Shown here one piece after another: positions 17,175-25,334 of a stretch of 64,000 nucleotides of DNA. A program made the position numbers and the translations under genes. The stretch is taken from assembly GCF_900104345.1 (NCBI RefSeq), contig NZ_FNJN01000002.1, positions 124,001-188,000 on the forward strand. The letters run 5' to 3'. The notes below the pieces were generated by a model. The model was not told the origin of the DNA, ran no database searches, and saw only the letters and a list, made by a program, of their open reading frames with translations. The DNA comes from Microbacterium testaceum StLB037. GTDB taxonomy: Bacteria > Actinomycetota > Actinomycetes > Actinomycetales > Microbacteriaceae. How positions within the stretch are numbered: position 1 is the first letter of the stretch; each line of letters begins with the position of its first letter.

Positions 17175-18461
17175 GTGCCCTCTCCATGGTCGCGACCGAC
17201 TGTTTCCCCCGAGACCTCGGGGCTGTTGATCGCGCGTGCTCACGAGGAGCTCATCGCCGGCAACGACGACCGCCGACTCGACGACGTGCGACCGCTCGTG
17301 CAGGAGTCGTGGCGGAGGTCCTTGGCATCCCTCGTCGGCCCCGAAGGTCTTCCTCCGCTCGACCTTCCCAGCGGCGAGCTGGAGGCCTACCGCCGCGCTC
17401 ACCCGCTCGCCGGGGTCATGGACATGGTGCGTTCTCTGCTCCTGCCCGGAACTGCGGAGGAATCGGGCGTGGTCGTGGCGGTCGGCGATGCTGCGGGCCG
17501 TCTGCTGTGGGTCGAAGGCGATCGTCACATCCGCGCCCTGACCGGCGACATGGGGTTCGTGGCGGGGGCGAATTGGGCGGAGGATGCCGTGGGCACGTCC
17601 GCTCCCGGAACGGCGCTGACACTCGACAGGTCGGTGCAGATCCGCGGTGCCGAACACTTCAATCGCCTTGTGCAGCCGTGGTCCTGCACCGCGGCGCCCG
17701 TGCACGATCCCGAGACGCGGCGTCTGCTCGGCGTGATCGATGTCACCGGAGGGCCCGAGGCCGTGACACCTCAAGCCCAGTTGTTGGTGGATGCCACGGC
17801 CCGGGCGATCGAGAGCGAGATCCTCGTGGGGCGGCTGCGCGCTCAGCAGGCTCCTCCCCCGCGGCGGTCCGCGCCGGCCCGGGCTCTGCTGCGCATCCTC
17901 GGACGAGATCGCGCGCTGCTCGAGGTCGGGGGTGCGTCGGTCGAGTTGAGCGCCCGGCACGCGGAGATCCTTCTGCTGCTCGCCGTGCACCGGGAGGGGC
18001 TGTCGGCCGAGGCCCTGAGCGAGGCGGTGTACGGCCACGCCGCCGTCGAGACGCTGCGCCCCGAGATGGTGCGGCTTCGGCGCGCGCTCGTGCCGGTGGC
18101 GCCGCGTCTCGTTCCGGCATCCCGTCCCTATCGACTGCCCGTGGGCCTCGAGACCGACGCCCAGCACGTGCTGTCGCTGCTGGACAGGGGTGCGCATCGC
18201 GTGGCGCTCGCCGCGTACGCCGGACCGGTGCTGCCGGAGTCGGAGGCACCTGGAGTGGTCGAGGTACGCGAATCGGTGCGCTCGACCCTGCGAGAGGCCC
18301 TCATCGAAGAGGCGGGGGTCGACGTCCTGCTCGCCTACGCCGAGACAGCCGATGCGCGCGATGACGAAGAGGTGCTGCGGCTCTGCCTCGAGCTCGTTCC
18401 CGCCCGCTCCCCCAAGCGAGCGGGACTGGTCGCTCGACTGGAGCGTCTCGCTCGGGGGTGA
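17175..18461 (+). CDS. GAF-domain transcriptional regulator (AcoR-like N-terminus)
   Basis: 428 residues. The first 210 residues match the sensor half of acetoin/aldehyde-pathway activators: RPLVQESWRRSLASL, then HPLAGVMDMVRSLLLPGTAE and a GAF domain with WVEGD, MGFVAGANWAEDAVGTSAPG and CTAAPVHDPETRRLLGVIDV. There is no AAA+ sigma-54 module. A winged-helix-like region follows instead (about residues 240-310, ELSARHAEILLLLAVHREGL). Start GTG 17175. Placed between the divergent alcohol dehydrogenase and the aldehyde dehydrogenase/DUF779 genes, it probably senses the substrate and activates that pathway. The C-terminal 100 residues are helical and not recognised. Confidence 0.85.
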   Translation: MPSPWSRPTVSPETSGLLIARAHEELIAGNDDRRLDDVRPLVQESWRRSLASLVGPEGLPPLDLPSGELEAYRRAHPLAGVMDMVRSLLLPGTAEESGVVVAVGDAAGRLLWVEGDRHIRALTGDMGFVAGANWAEDAVGTSAPGTALTLDRSVQIRGAEHFNRLVQPWSCTAAPVHDPETRRLLGVIDVTGGPEAVTPQAQLLVDATARAIESEILVGRLRAQQAPPPRRSAPARALLRILGRDRALLEVGGASVELSARHAEILLLLAVHREGLSAEALSEAVYGHAAVETLRPEMVRLRRALVPVAPRLVPASRPYRLPVGLETDAQHVLSLLDRGAHRVALAAYAGPVLPESEAPGVVEVRESVRSTLREALIEEAGVDVLLAYAETADARDDEEVLRLCLELVPARSPKRAGLVARLERLARG

Positions 18462-18528
18462 CACTCCGCGCTCGCCCGGCGCAACCAGGGGATTTCCCGA
18501 GAGCGTCCCCGATGTCGGAGGCCCTCGT

Positions 18529-18534
18529 TACGCT
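18529..18534 (+). promoter_or_regulatory. -10 box for a leaderless transcript
   Basis: TACGCT, 6 bases before ATG 18541. Confidence 0.5.
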
Positions 18535-18540
18535 GAACAT

Positions 18541-19065
18541 ATGGACGAAAACGCGCTCGACATCTTCTCGGCAGCACGCGCCCGTCGCGACGTGGGGCGT
18601 ATCCGCGAGGCCCTCGCCGAGGTCAAGGCGGGTGACGTCGCGCGCGTCATCGTCCGCTCCCCGCGCTACGGCCTGTACGCGCTCGAGGGCACCGTGCGCA
18701 TCGGCGTGGGCGGGCAGCCGCTCGTGGGCGACGTCATCCTCGCCACGAGCGCCGAGATCCAGCGCATCGACCTCGGCATCGAGGCTCCCCAGCCCGCGCT
18801 CGAGGCCGACGTCGTCGATCCCTCGACCCTCCCCCACGGAACGCCCGTGCGCGTGACCTTCCTCACGCCGACGCACCAGACCTTCGCCCTCACCGGCCCG
18901 ATCACGGCGGGCAACGACCGCTTCCTGCTCGTCGGCAGCTGGATCGTCGCCGACGACCGCGCGATCGCGCCGCGCGTGCAGAGCATCGAGCGCCTCGACG
19001 GCGTCGACCTGCACGAGGTCAACGTTCCCCCGCTGCGCTCGGTGCTCGCCGACGCCGACGCGTAG
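18541..19065 (+). CDS. Conserved hypothetical protein
   Basis: 174 residues, soluble, beta-rich after residue 30. I recognise no domain. The N-terminus MDENALDIFSAARARRDVGR is followed by alternating hydrophobic strands (DVARVIVRSPRYGLYALEGT) and a second strand set around VRVTFLTPTHQTFALTG. ATG 18541 is preceded by TACGCT at 6 bases, so a leaderless start is preferred to the longer open frame that runs back into the regulator gene. A terminator hairpin follows at 19081. Function unknown; linkage to the alcohol/aldehyde module may be incidental. Confidence 0.8.
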   Translation: MDENALDIFSAARARRDVGRIREALAEVKAGDVARVIVRSPRYGLYALEGTVRIGVGGQPLVGDVILATSAEIQRIDLGIEAPQPALEADVVDPSTLPHGTPVRVTFLTPTHQTFALTGPITAGNDRFLLVGSWIVADDRAIAPRVQSIERLDGVDLHEVNVPPLRSVLADADA

Positions 19066-19080
19066 ACAGCGTTCGCTCGA

Positions 19081-19114
19081 ACGGATGCCGCGGCCCGAGG
19101 GTCGCGGCATCCGT
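19081..19114 (+). terminator. Intrinsic-type terminator
   Basis: ACGGATGCCGCG and CGCGGCATCCGT form a 12-bp stem around GCCCGAGGGT, followed by CGTTCTGT. The same loop and tail occur in the hairpin at 54671-54711. Confidence 0.75.
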
Positions 19115-19182
19115 CGTTCTGTCCGGCCGTCCTGCCCGCGTCGGCGTCGGGCTTCTGGCGCGGTCCCCGCGCCCGCGTCGAA

Positions 19183-19252
19183 GACGCATTCGTTCGCCGA
19201 CGACGCACCCGTTTCGCGTCGAACTGGTGCGGTCTCGTCGAACGAATGCGTC
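19183..19252. repeat. Long intergenic palindrome upstream of the aldehyde dehydrogenase
   Basis: Outer arms GACGCATTCGTTCG / CGAACGAATGCGTC pair perfectly over 14 bp. Inner GCACC/GGTGC and ACGA/TCGT extend the hairpin. It fills most of the 300-base gap 19066-19365, in which I see no gene. May act as a terminator or as a short palindromic repeat. Confidence 0.6.
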
Positions 19253-19365
19253 CTGAGCGCACGCCCGCTCGCCCGTGCAACCCGATGCAACCTCCTGCGG
19301 CGTACCGTCGGCGCATCGCCGCCCGAAGCCGACGCGGCGACTCATGACCGTCGAAGGAGACACGC

Positions 19366-20916
19366 ATGACCATCGTCGAAGAAGGCGTATCCAGCGTCTA
19401 CGCCGCCCCGGGAACCCGCGGGGCCGTCGCCGAGTACCGCTCGCGGTACGGGCACTACATCGGCGGCGAATGGGTCGAACCCCACTCCGGGGAGTACTTC
19501 GAGAACATCACCCCCGTCACCGGCAAGCCGTTCTGCGAGGTCGCCCGCGGCGACGCGCACGACATCGACCGCGCGGTCGAGGCCGGGTGGAAGGCGTTCG
19601 CGTCGTGGAAGAAGACCACTCCCGCCGAGCGCAGCGTCATCCTGAACAAGATCGCCGACCGCATCGAAGAGAACCTGGAGAAGATCGCCGTCGCCGAGAC
19701 GTGGGAGAACGGCAAGCCGGTGCGCGAGACACTCGCCGCCGACATTCCCCTCACGGTCGACCACTTCCGCTACTTCGCGGGCGTGCTGCGGGCGCAGGAG
19801 GGCTCGCTCAGCCAGCTCGACGAGAACACCGTGGCGTACCACTTCAACGAGCCGCTCGGTGTGGTGGGTCAGATCATCCCGTGGAACTTCCCGATCCTCA
19901 TGGCCGCGTGGAAGCTCGCTCCGGCCCTCGCCGCGGGCAACTGCGTCGTGATCAAGCCGGCCGAGCAGACGCCGGCGTCGCTGCTCTTCCTGTTCGACAT
20001 CATCGGTGACCTGCTCCCCGCGGGCGTGGTGAACATCGTCAACGGCTTCGGCATCGAGGCGGGTGCACCGCTCGCGCAGCACAAGCGGATCCGCAAGATC
20101 GCCTTCACCGGCGAGACCACGACCGGCCGCCTCATCATGCAGTACGCGTCGCAGAACCTCATCCCGGTGACGCTCGAACTCGGTGGCAAGAGCCCCAACG
20201 TCTTCTTCGAAGACGTCGCCCTGCACAACGACGACGCGTACTACGACAAGGCGCTCGAGGGCTTCACGATGTTCGCGCTGAACCAGGGCGAGGTCTGCAC
20301 GTGCCCGTCGCGCTCGCTCATTCAGCGGTCGATCTACGACCAGTTCCTCGGCGACGGCCTCGAGCGCGTGAAGAAGGTGCGTCAGGGCAACCCGCTCGAC
20401 CCCGAGACGATGATCGGGGCGCAGGCCTCGAACGACCAGCTCGAGAAGATCCTGTCGTACATCGACATCGGCACGCAGGGCGGCGCGAAGCTCCTCACGG
20501 GCGGTGAGCGCGTCGATCTCGGCGGCGACCTGTCGGGCGGCTACTACGTCGCCCCGACCGTGTTCGAGGGCACGAACGACATGCGCATCTTCCAGGAGGA
20601 GATCTTCGGCCCCGTGCTGTCTGTCACGTCGTTCGACGACTTCGACGACGCCATCTCGATCGCCAACGACACGCTCTACGGCTTGGGCGCGGGCGTCTGG
20701 GCACGCAGTGGCGACACCGCCTACCGTGCCGGTCGCGCGATCGAGGCGGGCCGCGTCTGGACGAACACGTACCACCAGTACCCCGCGCACGCGGCGTTCG
20801 GCGGATACAAGCAGTCGGGCATCGGTCGCGAGAACCACCTCAAGATGCTCGATCACTACCAGCAGACGAAGAACCTGCTCGTGTCGTACGCCGACGGGGC
20901 GATGGGCTTCTTCTGA
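19366..20916 (+). CDS. Aldehyde dehydrogenase (NAD-dependent)
   Basis: Oxidises aldehyde to acid. 516 residues, close to the roughly 506 of the AldB/ExaC acetaldehyde dehydrogenase group. NAD-binding [20 protein letters not shown] is at about residue 170, the catalytic base Glu in [11 protein letters not shown], the nucleophile Cys in [13 protein letters not shown] (about residue 308) and the C-terminal [12 protein letters not shown]. Start ATG 19366 has GAAGGAG at good spacing. A DUF779 gene follows, as is usual beside this subgroup, and an alcohol dehydrogenase and GAF regulator lie upstream, giving a complete alcohol-to-acid route. A 53-base hairpin separates it from the DUF779 gene. Confidence 0.95.
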   Translation: MTIVEEGVSSVYAAPGTRGAVAEYRSRYGHYIGGEWVEPHSGEYFENITPVTGKPFCEVARGDAHDIDRAVEAGWKAFASWKKTTPAERSVILNKIADRIEENLEKIAVAETWENGKPVRETLAADIPLTVDHFRYFAGVLRAQEGSLSQLDENTVAYHFNEPLGVVGQIIPWNFPILMAAWKLAPALAAGNCVVIKPAEQTPASLLFLFDIIGDLLPAGVVNIVNGFGIEAGAPLAQHKRIRKIAFTGETTTGRLIMQYASQNLIPVTLELGGKSPNVFFEDVALHNDDAYYDKALEGFTMFALNQGEVCTCPSRSLIQRSIYDQFLGDGLERVKKVRQGNPLDPETMIGAQASNDQLEKILSYIDIGTQGGAKLLTGGERVDLGGDLSGGYYVAPTVFEGTNDMRIFQEEIFGPVLSVTSFDDFDDAISIANDTLYGLGAGVWARSGDTAYRAGRAIEAGRVWTNTYHQYPAHAAFGGYKQSGIGRENHLKMLDHYQQTKNLLVSYADGAMGFF

Positions 20917-20960
20917 GTCGCAGCGGCGCCGGGGCTTTCGGGCCTCGGCGCCGCCTCGCC

Positions 20961-21013
20961 ATGTCCCACAAATGGTCGTCTGAGCATTCCCCAGACGACC
21001 GTAAGTGGGACAT
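20961..21013. repeat. Two-part hairpin between aldehyde dehydrogenase and DUF779 gene
   Basis: Outer arms ATGTCCCAC / GTGGGACAT (9 bp) and inner arms GGTCGTCT / AGACGACC (8 bp) enclose the loop GAGCATTCCCC. No T tract. It could terminate most transcripts after the aldehyde dehydrogenase gene or stabilise its 3-prime end. Confidence 0.7.
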
Positions 21014-21032
21014 CGTTCGAAAGGAACGGGAC

Positions 21033-21422
21033 ATGGCCGAGTTTTCTCGCGTCGATGTGACGGATGCCGCGGCCGCGCTGCTGCGCGAGCTCACGGCCAC
21101 GCACGGGCCGCTGATGTTCCATCAGTCCGGCGGTTGCTGCGATGGCAGCTCCCCCATGTGCTACCCCGTGGGCATGTTCATCACGGGTCCGAGCGACGTG
21201 CACTTGGGCGACATCGACGCGGGTCTGGATGACCCGATCGAGGTCTACATGTCGGAGTCGCAGTTCGAGTACTGGAAGTTCACGCACCTGACGATCGACG
21301 TCGTCCCCGGTCGTGGCGCGGGCTTCTCGGTCGAGGGACCGACGGGCATGCGCTTCCTCATCCGCTCCCGGATGCTGACGGAGGAGGAAGCGGAGGCGTT
21401 CGGAGTGGGCGCCGACCGCTAG
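21033..21422 (+). CDS. DUF779 domain protein
   Basis: 129 residues. Carries the DUF779 signature with paired cysteines, FHQSGGCCDGSSPMCYP at about residue 30, then DVHLGDID and the conserved FEYWKFTHLTIDVVPGRGAG. The family is small, usually encoded beside ExaC/AldB aldehyde dehydrogenases, and of unproven function; the Cys-rich motif suggests metal or redox involvement. ATG 21033 follows AAAGGAACGG. An earlier in-frame ATG at 20961 lies inside the hairpin and would give a non-family extension. Its stop TAG overlaps the stop of the convergent response regulator in CTAG. Confidence 0.92.
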   Translation: MAEFSRVDVTDAAAALLRELTATHGPLMFHQSGGCCDGSSPMCYPVGMFITGPSDVHLGDIDAGLDDPIEVYMSESQFEYWKFTHLTIDVVPGRGAGFSVEGPTGMRFLIRSRMLTEEEAEAFGVGADR

Positions 21423-22024
21423 AGCCACCCGCGCTCGACGGCCACCCGCACGGCATCCGCACGATTCCGCCCGCCGGTCTTGCCGATCGCGCTCGAGAGG
21501 TGGTTCTTCACGGTGCCCTCCGAGAGGTGGACGGTCCGCGCGATGTCGGCGATCGAGCCGCCGTCGCGGGCAGCGACGAGCACGTCGGTCTCCCGCTCGG
21601 TCAGGGGCGAGTCGCCCTGCGCCAACGACTCGGCTGCGAGAGCGGGGTCGACCACGCGCAGTCCCTGGGAGACCCGCCGCACCGCGTCGGCCAGCTCGGC
21701 CGCGGGCGTGTCCTTCACCACGAAGCCCGAGGCGCCGGCCTGCATCGCCCGCGCCAGGTAGCCGGGGCGTCCGAAAGTCGTGACGATGAGGGCACGGCAT
21801 CCGGGAACTTCGGTCCGCACCCGCGCGGCGGCGGCGATCCCGTCGATCCCGGGCATCTCGATGTCGAGCAGGGCGACCGTGGCCTCCGACGTGCGCGCCG
21901 CCTCGACCACCTCGTCTCCGCGCCCGACCTGGGCGACGACCTCGATGTCGGCCTCGAGTCCGAGCAGGGCGGCGAGGGCCCCACGCACGAGGGCCTGATC
22001 GTCGGCGATGAGCAGTCGGATCAC
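21419..22024 (-). CDS. NarL/LuxR-family response regulator
   Basis: 201 residues. The receiver domain has the acidic pair ADDQ (residues 7-10), phospho-acceptor Asp in VALLDIEMPGIDG (about 54), the Thr in VTTFGR and Lys in VVKDTP. The C-terminal LuxR helix-turn-helix is LTERETDVLVAARDGGSIAD then SEGTVKNHLSSAIGKTG. Start GTG 22024 overlaps the kinase stop as GTGA. With the kinase and the ABC-2 exporter genes upstream it forms a one-directional operon, a usual layout for envelope-stress or drug-responsive systems. Converges on DUF779 with overlapping stops. Confidence 0.95.
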   Translation of the reverse strand: MIRLLIADDQALVRGALAALLGLEADIEVVAQVGRGDEVVEAARTSEATVALLDIEMPGIDGIAAAARVRTEVPGCRALIVTTFGRPGYLARAMQAGASGFVVKDTPAAELADAVRRVSQGLRVVDPALAAESLAQGDSPLTERETDVLVAARDGGSIADIARTVHLSEGTVKNHLSSAIGKTGGRNRADAVRVAVERGWL

Positions 22025-23130
22025 CACGCCACCTTCACTTTGAATCCGCCGAGGTCGCTGCGACCGATGGTCAACCGTGCTCCGGAGGTCTCGACGCGCT
22101 CGCGGAGTCCCGTGAGTCCTGAGCCGGTGGAGGCCGTGGACGCCGGGCCGCAACCGTCGTCGGCGACCTCGATCGAGCGGTTGTCGAGTCGCACGCGGCA
22201 GGCGCTCGCGCCCGAGTGACGCACCACGTTGGTGACGGCCTCGCGCACGACCCATCCCGCGAGCTCGCGGCGGTCTGCGGGCACCTGGTCGGTGGAGCCG
22301 GGGAGGTCGGCCGAGACGCCGGCGCTCTCGAGCGCGGCGCGGGCCGCGGCGAGCTCGCCGCTGATGCTCACGCCGCGGTAGCCGTGCACGGTCGCGCGCA
22401 CGTCGGCCAGGGCTCCGCGGGAGAGACCCTCGATCTGGGCGATCTCGTCGCGGGCGGCCGGGGAGCCGGCATCCATCAGTCGTCCCGCCAACTCGGCCTT
22501 CACGGTGATCACCGTGAGCGAGTGTCCGAGGATGTCGTGCACGTCGCGGGCGACGCGGCCGCGCTCGCGTTCGGCGGCGAGTTCGGCGATCTGCTCTTGT
22601 GCGGCACGCAGCCGCTCGAGGGTCGAGATGTTCTCGACGAAGCTGAACATCATGATCGAGATCGAGAGGATGATCGCCGAGTTCACGACGTTCGAGAACG
22701 CGTCGGCCCCCATCGCCTCGCCGACGACGAACGACAGGGCGCTGAGGGCGGGGACGAAGAGCCAGGTGGTCCTGCGGCCCATCGCCGAGACGGCGAACGC
22801 GACGCCGACGAAGGTCCACATCCAGCGGACGTCGGTGCCGAGCCACGGAAGCAGCGCGAGGCTCAGCGCGAAGAGCACCACCGTCGGCAGCAGCCGGCGA
22901 AGTCGCGACGTGGTGACGCGGGCGTAGGGAACCGTCGCCATGAACACGGCCGCGAACACGACGATGATCGCGGTGCCGACGAGGTGACCCGCGACGCTCG
23001 GACCCTCCCACAATTCGACGAGGACCGGGAAGGTCCAGATCAGCGAGATCGACGCCCCGATGAACCAGCCGCGGCGGAACGGACGGCGGCCCGGAACGCG
23101 GGTGCGCTCCGGGCCGGTCGTCGTGCTCAC
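22021..23130 (-). CDS. Sensor histidine kinase (HisKA_3 type)
   Basis: 369 residues. Five or six hydrophobic segments in the first 170 residues form a membrane domain with little extracellular loop. Then comes a coiled stretch and the dimerisation helix with phospho-acceptor His in RVARDVHDILGHSLTVITVK. The HATPase domain has VREAVTNVVRHSGA and VADDGCGPA, then GSGLTGLRERVE. GTG 23130 is preceded by TAGGGT 7 bases upstream (23143-23138), so an independent leaderless promoter is likely although the exporter gene ends only 19 bases before it. Partner of the overlapping response regulator. Signal unknown. Confidence 0.93.
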   Translation of the reverse strand: MSTTTGPERTRVPGRRPFRRGWFIGASISLIWTFPVLVELWEGPSVAGHLVGTAIIVVFAAVFMATVPYARVTTSRLRRLLPTVVLFALSLALLPWLGTDVRWMWTFVGVAFAVSAMGRRTTWLFVPALSALSFVVGEAMGADAFSNVVNSAIILSISIMMFSFVENISTLERLRAAQEQIAELAAERERGRVARDVHDILGHSLTVITVKAELAGRLMDAGSPAARDEIAQIEGLSRGALADVRATVHGYRGVSISGELAAARAALESAGVSADLPGSTDQVPADRRELAGWVVREAVTNVVRHSGASACRVRLDNRSIEVADDGCGPASTASTGSGLTGLRERVETSGARLTIGRSDLGGFKVKVAW

Positions 23131-23137
23131 GTCGTTC

Positions 23138-23143
23138 ACCCTA
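23138..23143 (-). promoter_or_regulatory. -10 box for the leaderless kinase transcript
   Basis: Minus-strand TAGGGT followed by 7 bases and GTG 23130. Confidence 0.45.
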
Positions 23144-23149
23144 GGCGTG

Positions 23150-23947
23150 TCAGCCGCGACGCGTGTCGCGACGGAAGAAGGAGACGGTGCCGGCGACGAA
23201 CACTGCGAGCCAGACCACCGCGTTGACGAGGGCGCCGAGGTCGAATCCGTCACCCGTGAGGGGCGAGCGGGCGAGCTCGCCGATGCCGTAGACCGGCGTC
23301 AGCTTGCCGATCACCTGCAAGAAGTCGGGCATCGACGACAGGGGGAAGAACAGGCCGCCGAGGAACGACAGCAGCACCACCGCGAGGCTCGTGATCTGCG
23401 CCGCGTTCTCGCCCGGCACCATGTAGCCGACCATCAGGCCGAGGGTGGTGAAGACGGCTCCGGCGAGCACCCAGGCCGAAAGACCCGTGACGATCCACTG
23501 CACCGGGGCGAGCTGCACGCCCGCGCCGGCGGCCACCGCGTAGGTCGCGATGACCGCGATCAGGCCGAACATCATGCCGGCGAGCATCTTGACGACGACG
23601 TTCGAGATCGGGTTGAGAGGGGTGAGCCGCAGTTGCCGCGACCAGCCCTGCGCGCGCTCGACCGCGACCGATGCCCCGGTCTGGGTCGCCGACATCATGG
23701 TTCCGTACATCGCCATCGAGACCATGATGTACGCGGCCACCGACACTCCCCCGGACGCCAGCGGCGTATCCGTCAGCGGGACGTCGAGGGTCTGGAACCC
23801 GACGATGAAGAACATCAGCACGGGGAACGCAACGGTGAAGAAGATGCTGCGCGGATTGCGCAGCTTGCGCACCAGTTCGATGCGCAGATAGGTCAGTGTG
23901 AAGCCGCCCATGGCGGGGAGCGGGCGGTCGAGGGCGATGGCGGTCAT
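23150..23947 (-). CDS. ABC-2 type exporter permease
   Basis: 265 residues with six hydrophobic segments. N-terminus YLRIELVRKLRNPRSIFFTV is the usual amphipathic entry of ABC-2 permeases, and SFLGGLFFPLSSMPDFLQVI with LTPVYGIGELAR is the conserved C-terminal signature. ATG 23947 overlaps the ATPase stop as ATGA. Together with that ATPase it forms a half-transporter pair for export of a drug, lipid or peptide, controlled by the downstream two-component system. Confidence 0.93.
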   Translation of the reverse strand: MTAIALDRPLPAMGGFTLTYLRIELVRKLRNPRSIFFTVAFPVLMFFIVGFQTLDVPLTDTPLASGGVSVAAYIMVSMAMYGTMMSATQTGASVAVERAQGWSRQLRLTPLNPISNVVVKMLAGMMFGLIAVIATYAVAAGAGVQLAPVQWIVTGLSAWVLAGAVFTTLGLMVGYMVPGENAAQITSLAVVLLSFLGGLFFPLSSMPDFLQVIGKLTPVYGIGELARSPLTGDGFDLGALVNAVVWLAVFVAGTVSFFRRDTRRG

Positions 23948-24879
23948 CGGAGTGCTCCCGTCGAGACGAGGTCGGATGCCGAGGGCTCGGCGGTGAGCGT
24001 CAAGAACACGCTCTCGAGGTTCTGGGCGGTGATCTCGAGATCCCGCGCCGAGGTGGAGGTGAGGAGGTGACGCGCCAGGGCGTCGGAATCCCGCGTGTGC
24101 ACGGTGATGCGCTCGCCGGCGGCCTCGACCGAATCGACGCCCGGAACGGCCGCGAGGGCCGTGAGGTCGGCATCCGGAAGCGTCACCTGGACGACCCGCC
24201 CCGAGACGAGGTTCTTGATCTCGGTGGTGCTGCCGTCGGCCACGATCTGCCCGCCGCGCATCAGGATGATGCGGTCGGCGTACTCGTCGGCCTCGTCGAG
24301 GTAGTGCGTGGCGAACATCACGGTGCGTCCGCGCGCGGCATCCGCCCGGATCGCGTTCCAGAACGACCGGCGTGCCTCGACGTCCATACCGGTCGTGGGC
24401 TCGTCGAGGATCAGCAGCGCCGGGTCGCTGACCAGCGCCATCGCGAAGCGCAGACGCTGCTGCTCGCCGCCCGAGCACAGGCCCACCTTGCGGCGGGCGA
24501 GGTTCAGGATGCCGGCCCGCTCGAGGGCCTCGTCGACGGGGCGCTTCTCGGCGAACAGGCTCGCCGTCAGCTCCACCGTCTCGCGCACGGTCAGGTCTTT
24601 CAGCAGCCCGCCCGACTGGAGGACGGCAGAGACGAGGCCCCGGGCGACGGCTCCGCGAGCGCTGTGGCCGAACACCTCGATGCTGCCGGCGTCGGGGTTC
24701 GTGAGGCCCAGGATCATGTCGATCGTGGTGGTCTTGCCCGCGCCGTTCGGGCCGAGGAAGGCCACGATCTCGCCCGGTCGGACGGTGAGGTCGACGCCGC
24801 GGACGGCGTGGACGGAGCCGAAGCTCTTGACGACGCCCCGCGCGTCGATCGCGGCGGGGGTGGGGGTGGAGGAGGTCAT
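23944..24879 (-). CDS. ABC exporter ATP-binding protein
   Basis: 311 residues. Walker A is FLGPNGAGKTTTIDMILGL, the Q-loop VLQSGG, the signature CSGGEQQRLRFAMAL (starting CSGG rather than LSGG), Walker B ALLILDEPTTGMD and the switch His FATHYLDEADE. A DrrA/CcmA-like C-terminal domain follows. ATG 24879 is chosen because the preceding in-frame residues from 24912 do not belong to the family; no strong Shine-Dalgarno is present. First gene of the exporter / two-component operon. Confidence 0.94.
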   Translation of the reverse strand: MTSSTPTPAAIDARGVVKSFGSVHAVRGVDLTVRPGEIVAFLGPNGAGKTTTIDMILGLTNPDAGSIEVFGHSARGAVARGLVSAVLQSGGLLKDLTVRETVELTASLFAEKRPVDEALERAGILNLARRKVGLCSGGEQQRLRFAMALVSDPALLILDEPTTGMDVEARRSFWNAIRADAARGRTVMFATHYLDEADEYADRIILMRGGQIVADGSTTEIKNLVSGRVVQVTLPDADLTALAAVPGVDSVEAAGERITVHTRDSDALARHLLTSTSARDLEITAQNLESVFLTLTAEPSASDLVSTGALR

Positions 24880-25031
24880 GTGTTCATGCTCGCCCCGGGG
24901 CGCTCGCCGCACATCGGACGGCTGTCACCATTCAGAGGTGACGTTCGTCATGGGTGGATCAGCGGGTGAATTCTGCCGCGTACGCGGGTGATATCTGGGG
25001 ATAACTCTCGAGGGTGGCCGCCGAATTCGTC

Positions 25032-25037
25032 TACCTT
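25032..25037 (+). promoter_or_regulatory. -10 box for leaderless WXG100-like gene
   Basis: TACCTT, 6 bases before ATG 25044. Confidence 0.5.
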
Positions 25038-25043
25038 TCCGGC

Positions 25044-25334
25044 ATGCGCGAAATCTCGGTGGACCCGGAAGACCTGCGTCGGGCGGCCGGAATCCTCGAC
25101 GTGGACGTCCGGCGTGCCGAGGCGAAGACGACTGTGCCCGACTCCCGGAACCTCGGTCACGCCGAACTCAGCGCTGCCGTGGGCGAGTTCGTGCAGGCGC
25201 TGACGGGCGGGTGGATGGAGGCGGTCACCCAGGCTGATGACCTGGTCTCGGGTCTTCGGGACTCCGCCGAGATCTTCGAGAGGGCGGATGCAAAGGGCGG
25301 TGAGACGTTGAGGGCTCTGAAGGACGGGCGATGA
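25044..25334 (+). CDS. WXG100/ESX-like small secreted helical protein
   Basis: 96 residues, all-helical, no signal peptide. It has the size and helix-turn-helix-hairpin character of WXG100-type substrates: MREISVDPEDLRRAAGILDV, a central ALTGGWMEAVTQADDLVSGL with a GGW turn, and a charged C-terminal helix. Start ATG 25044 has a TACCTT box at 6 bases (leaderless). Its stop overlaps the DUF1023 gene (ATGA), the normal arrangement for a WXG-like partner preceding a larger effector. Role inferred: chaperone or co-secreted partner of the next protein through a type VII system; no EccC is in the window. Confidence 0.65.
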   Translation: MREISVDPEDLRRAAGILDVDVRRAEAKTTVPDSRNLGHAELSAAVGEFVQALTGGWMEAVTQADDLVSGLRDSAEIFERADAKGGETLRALKDGR

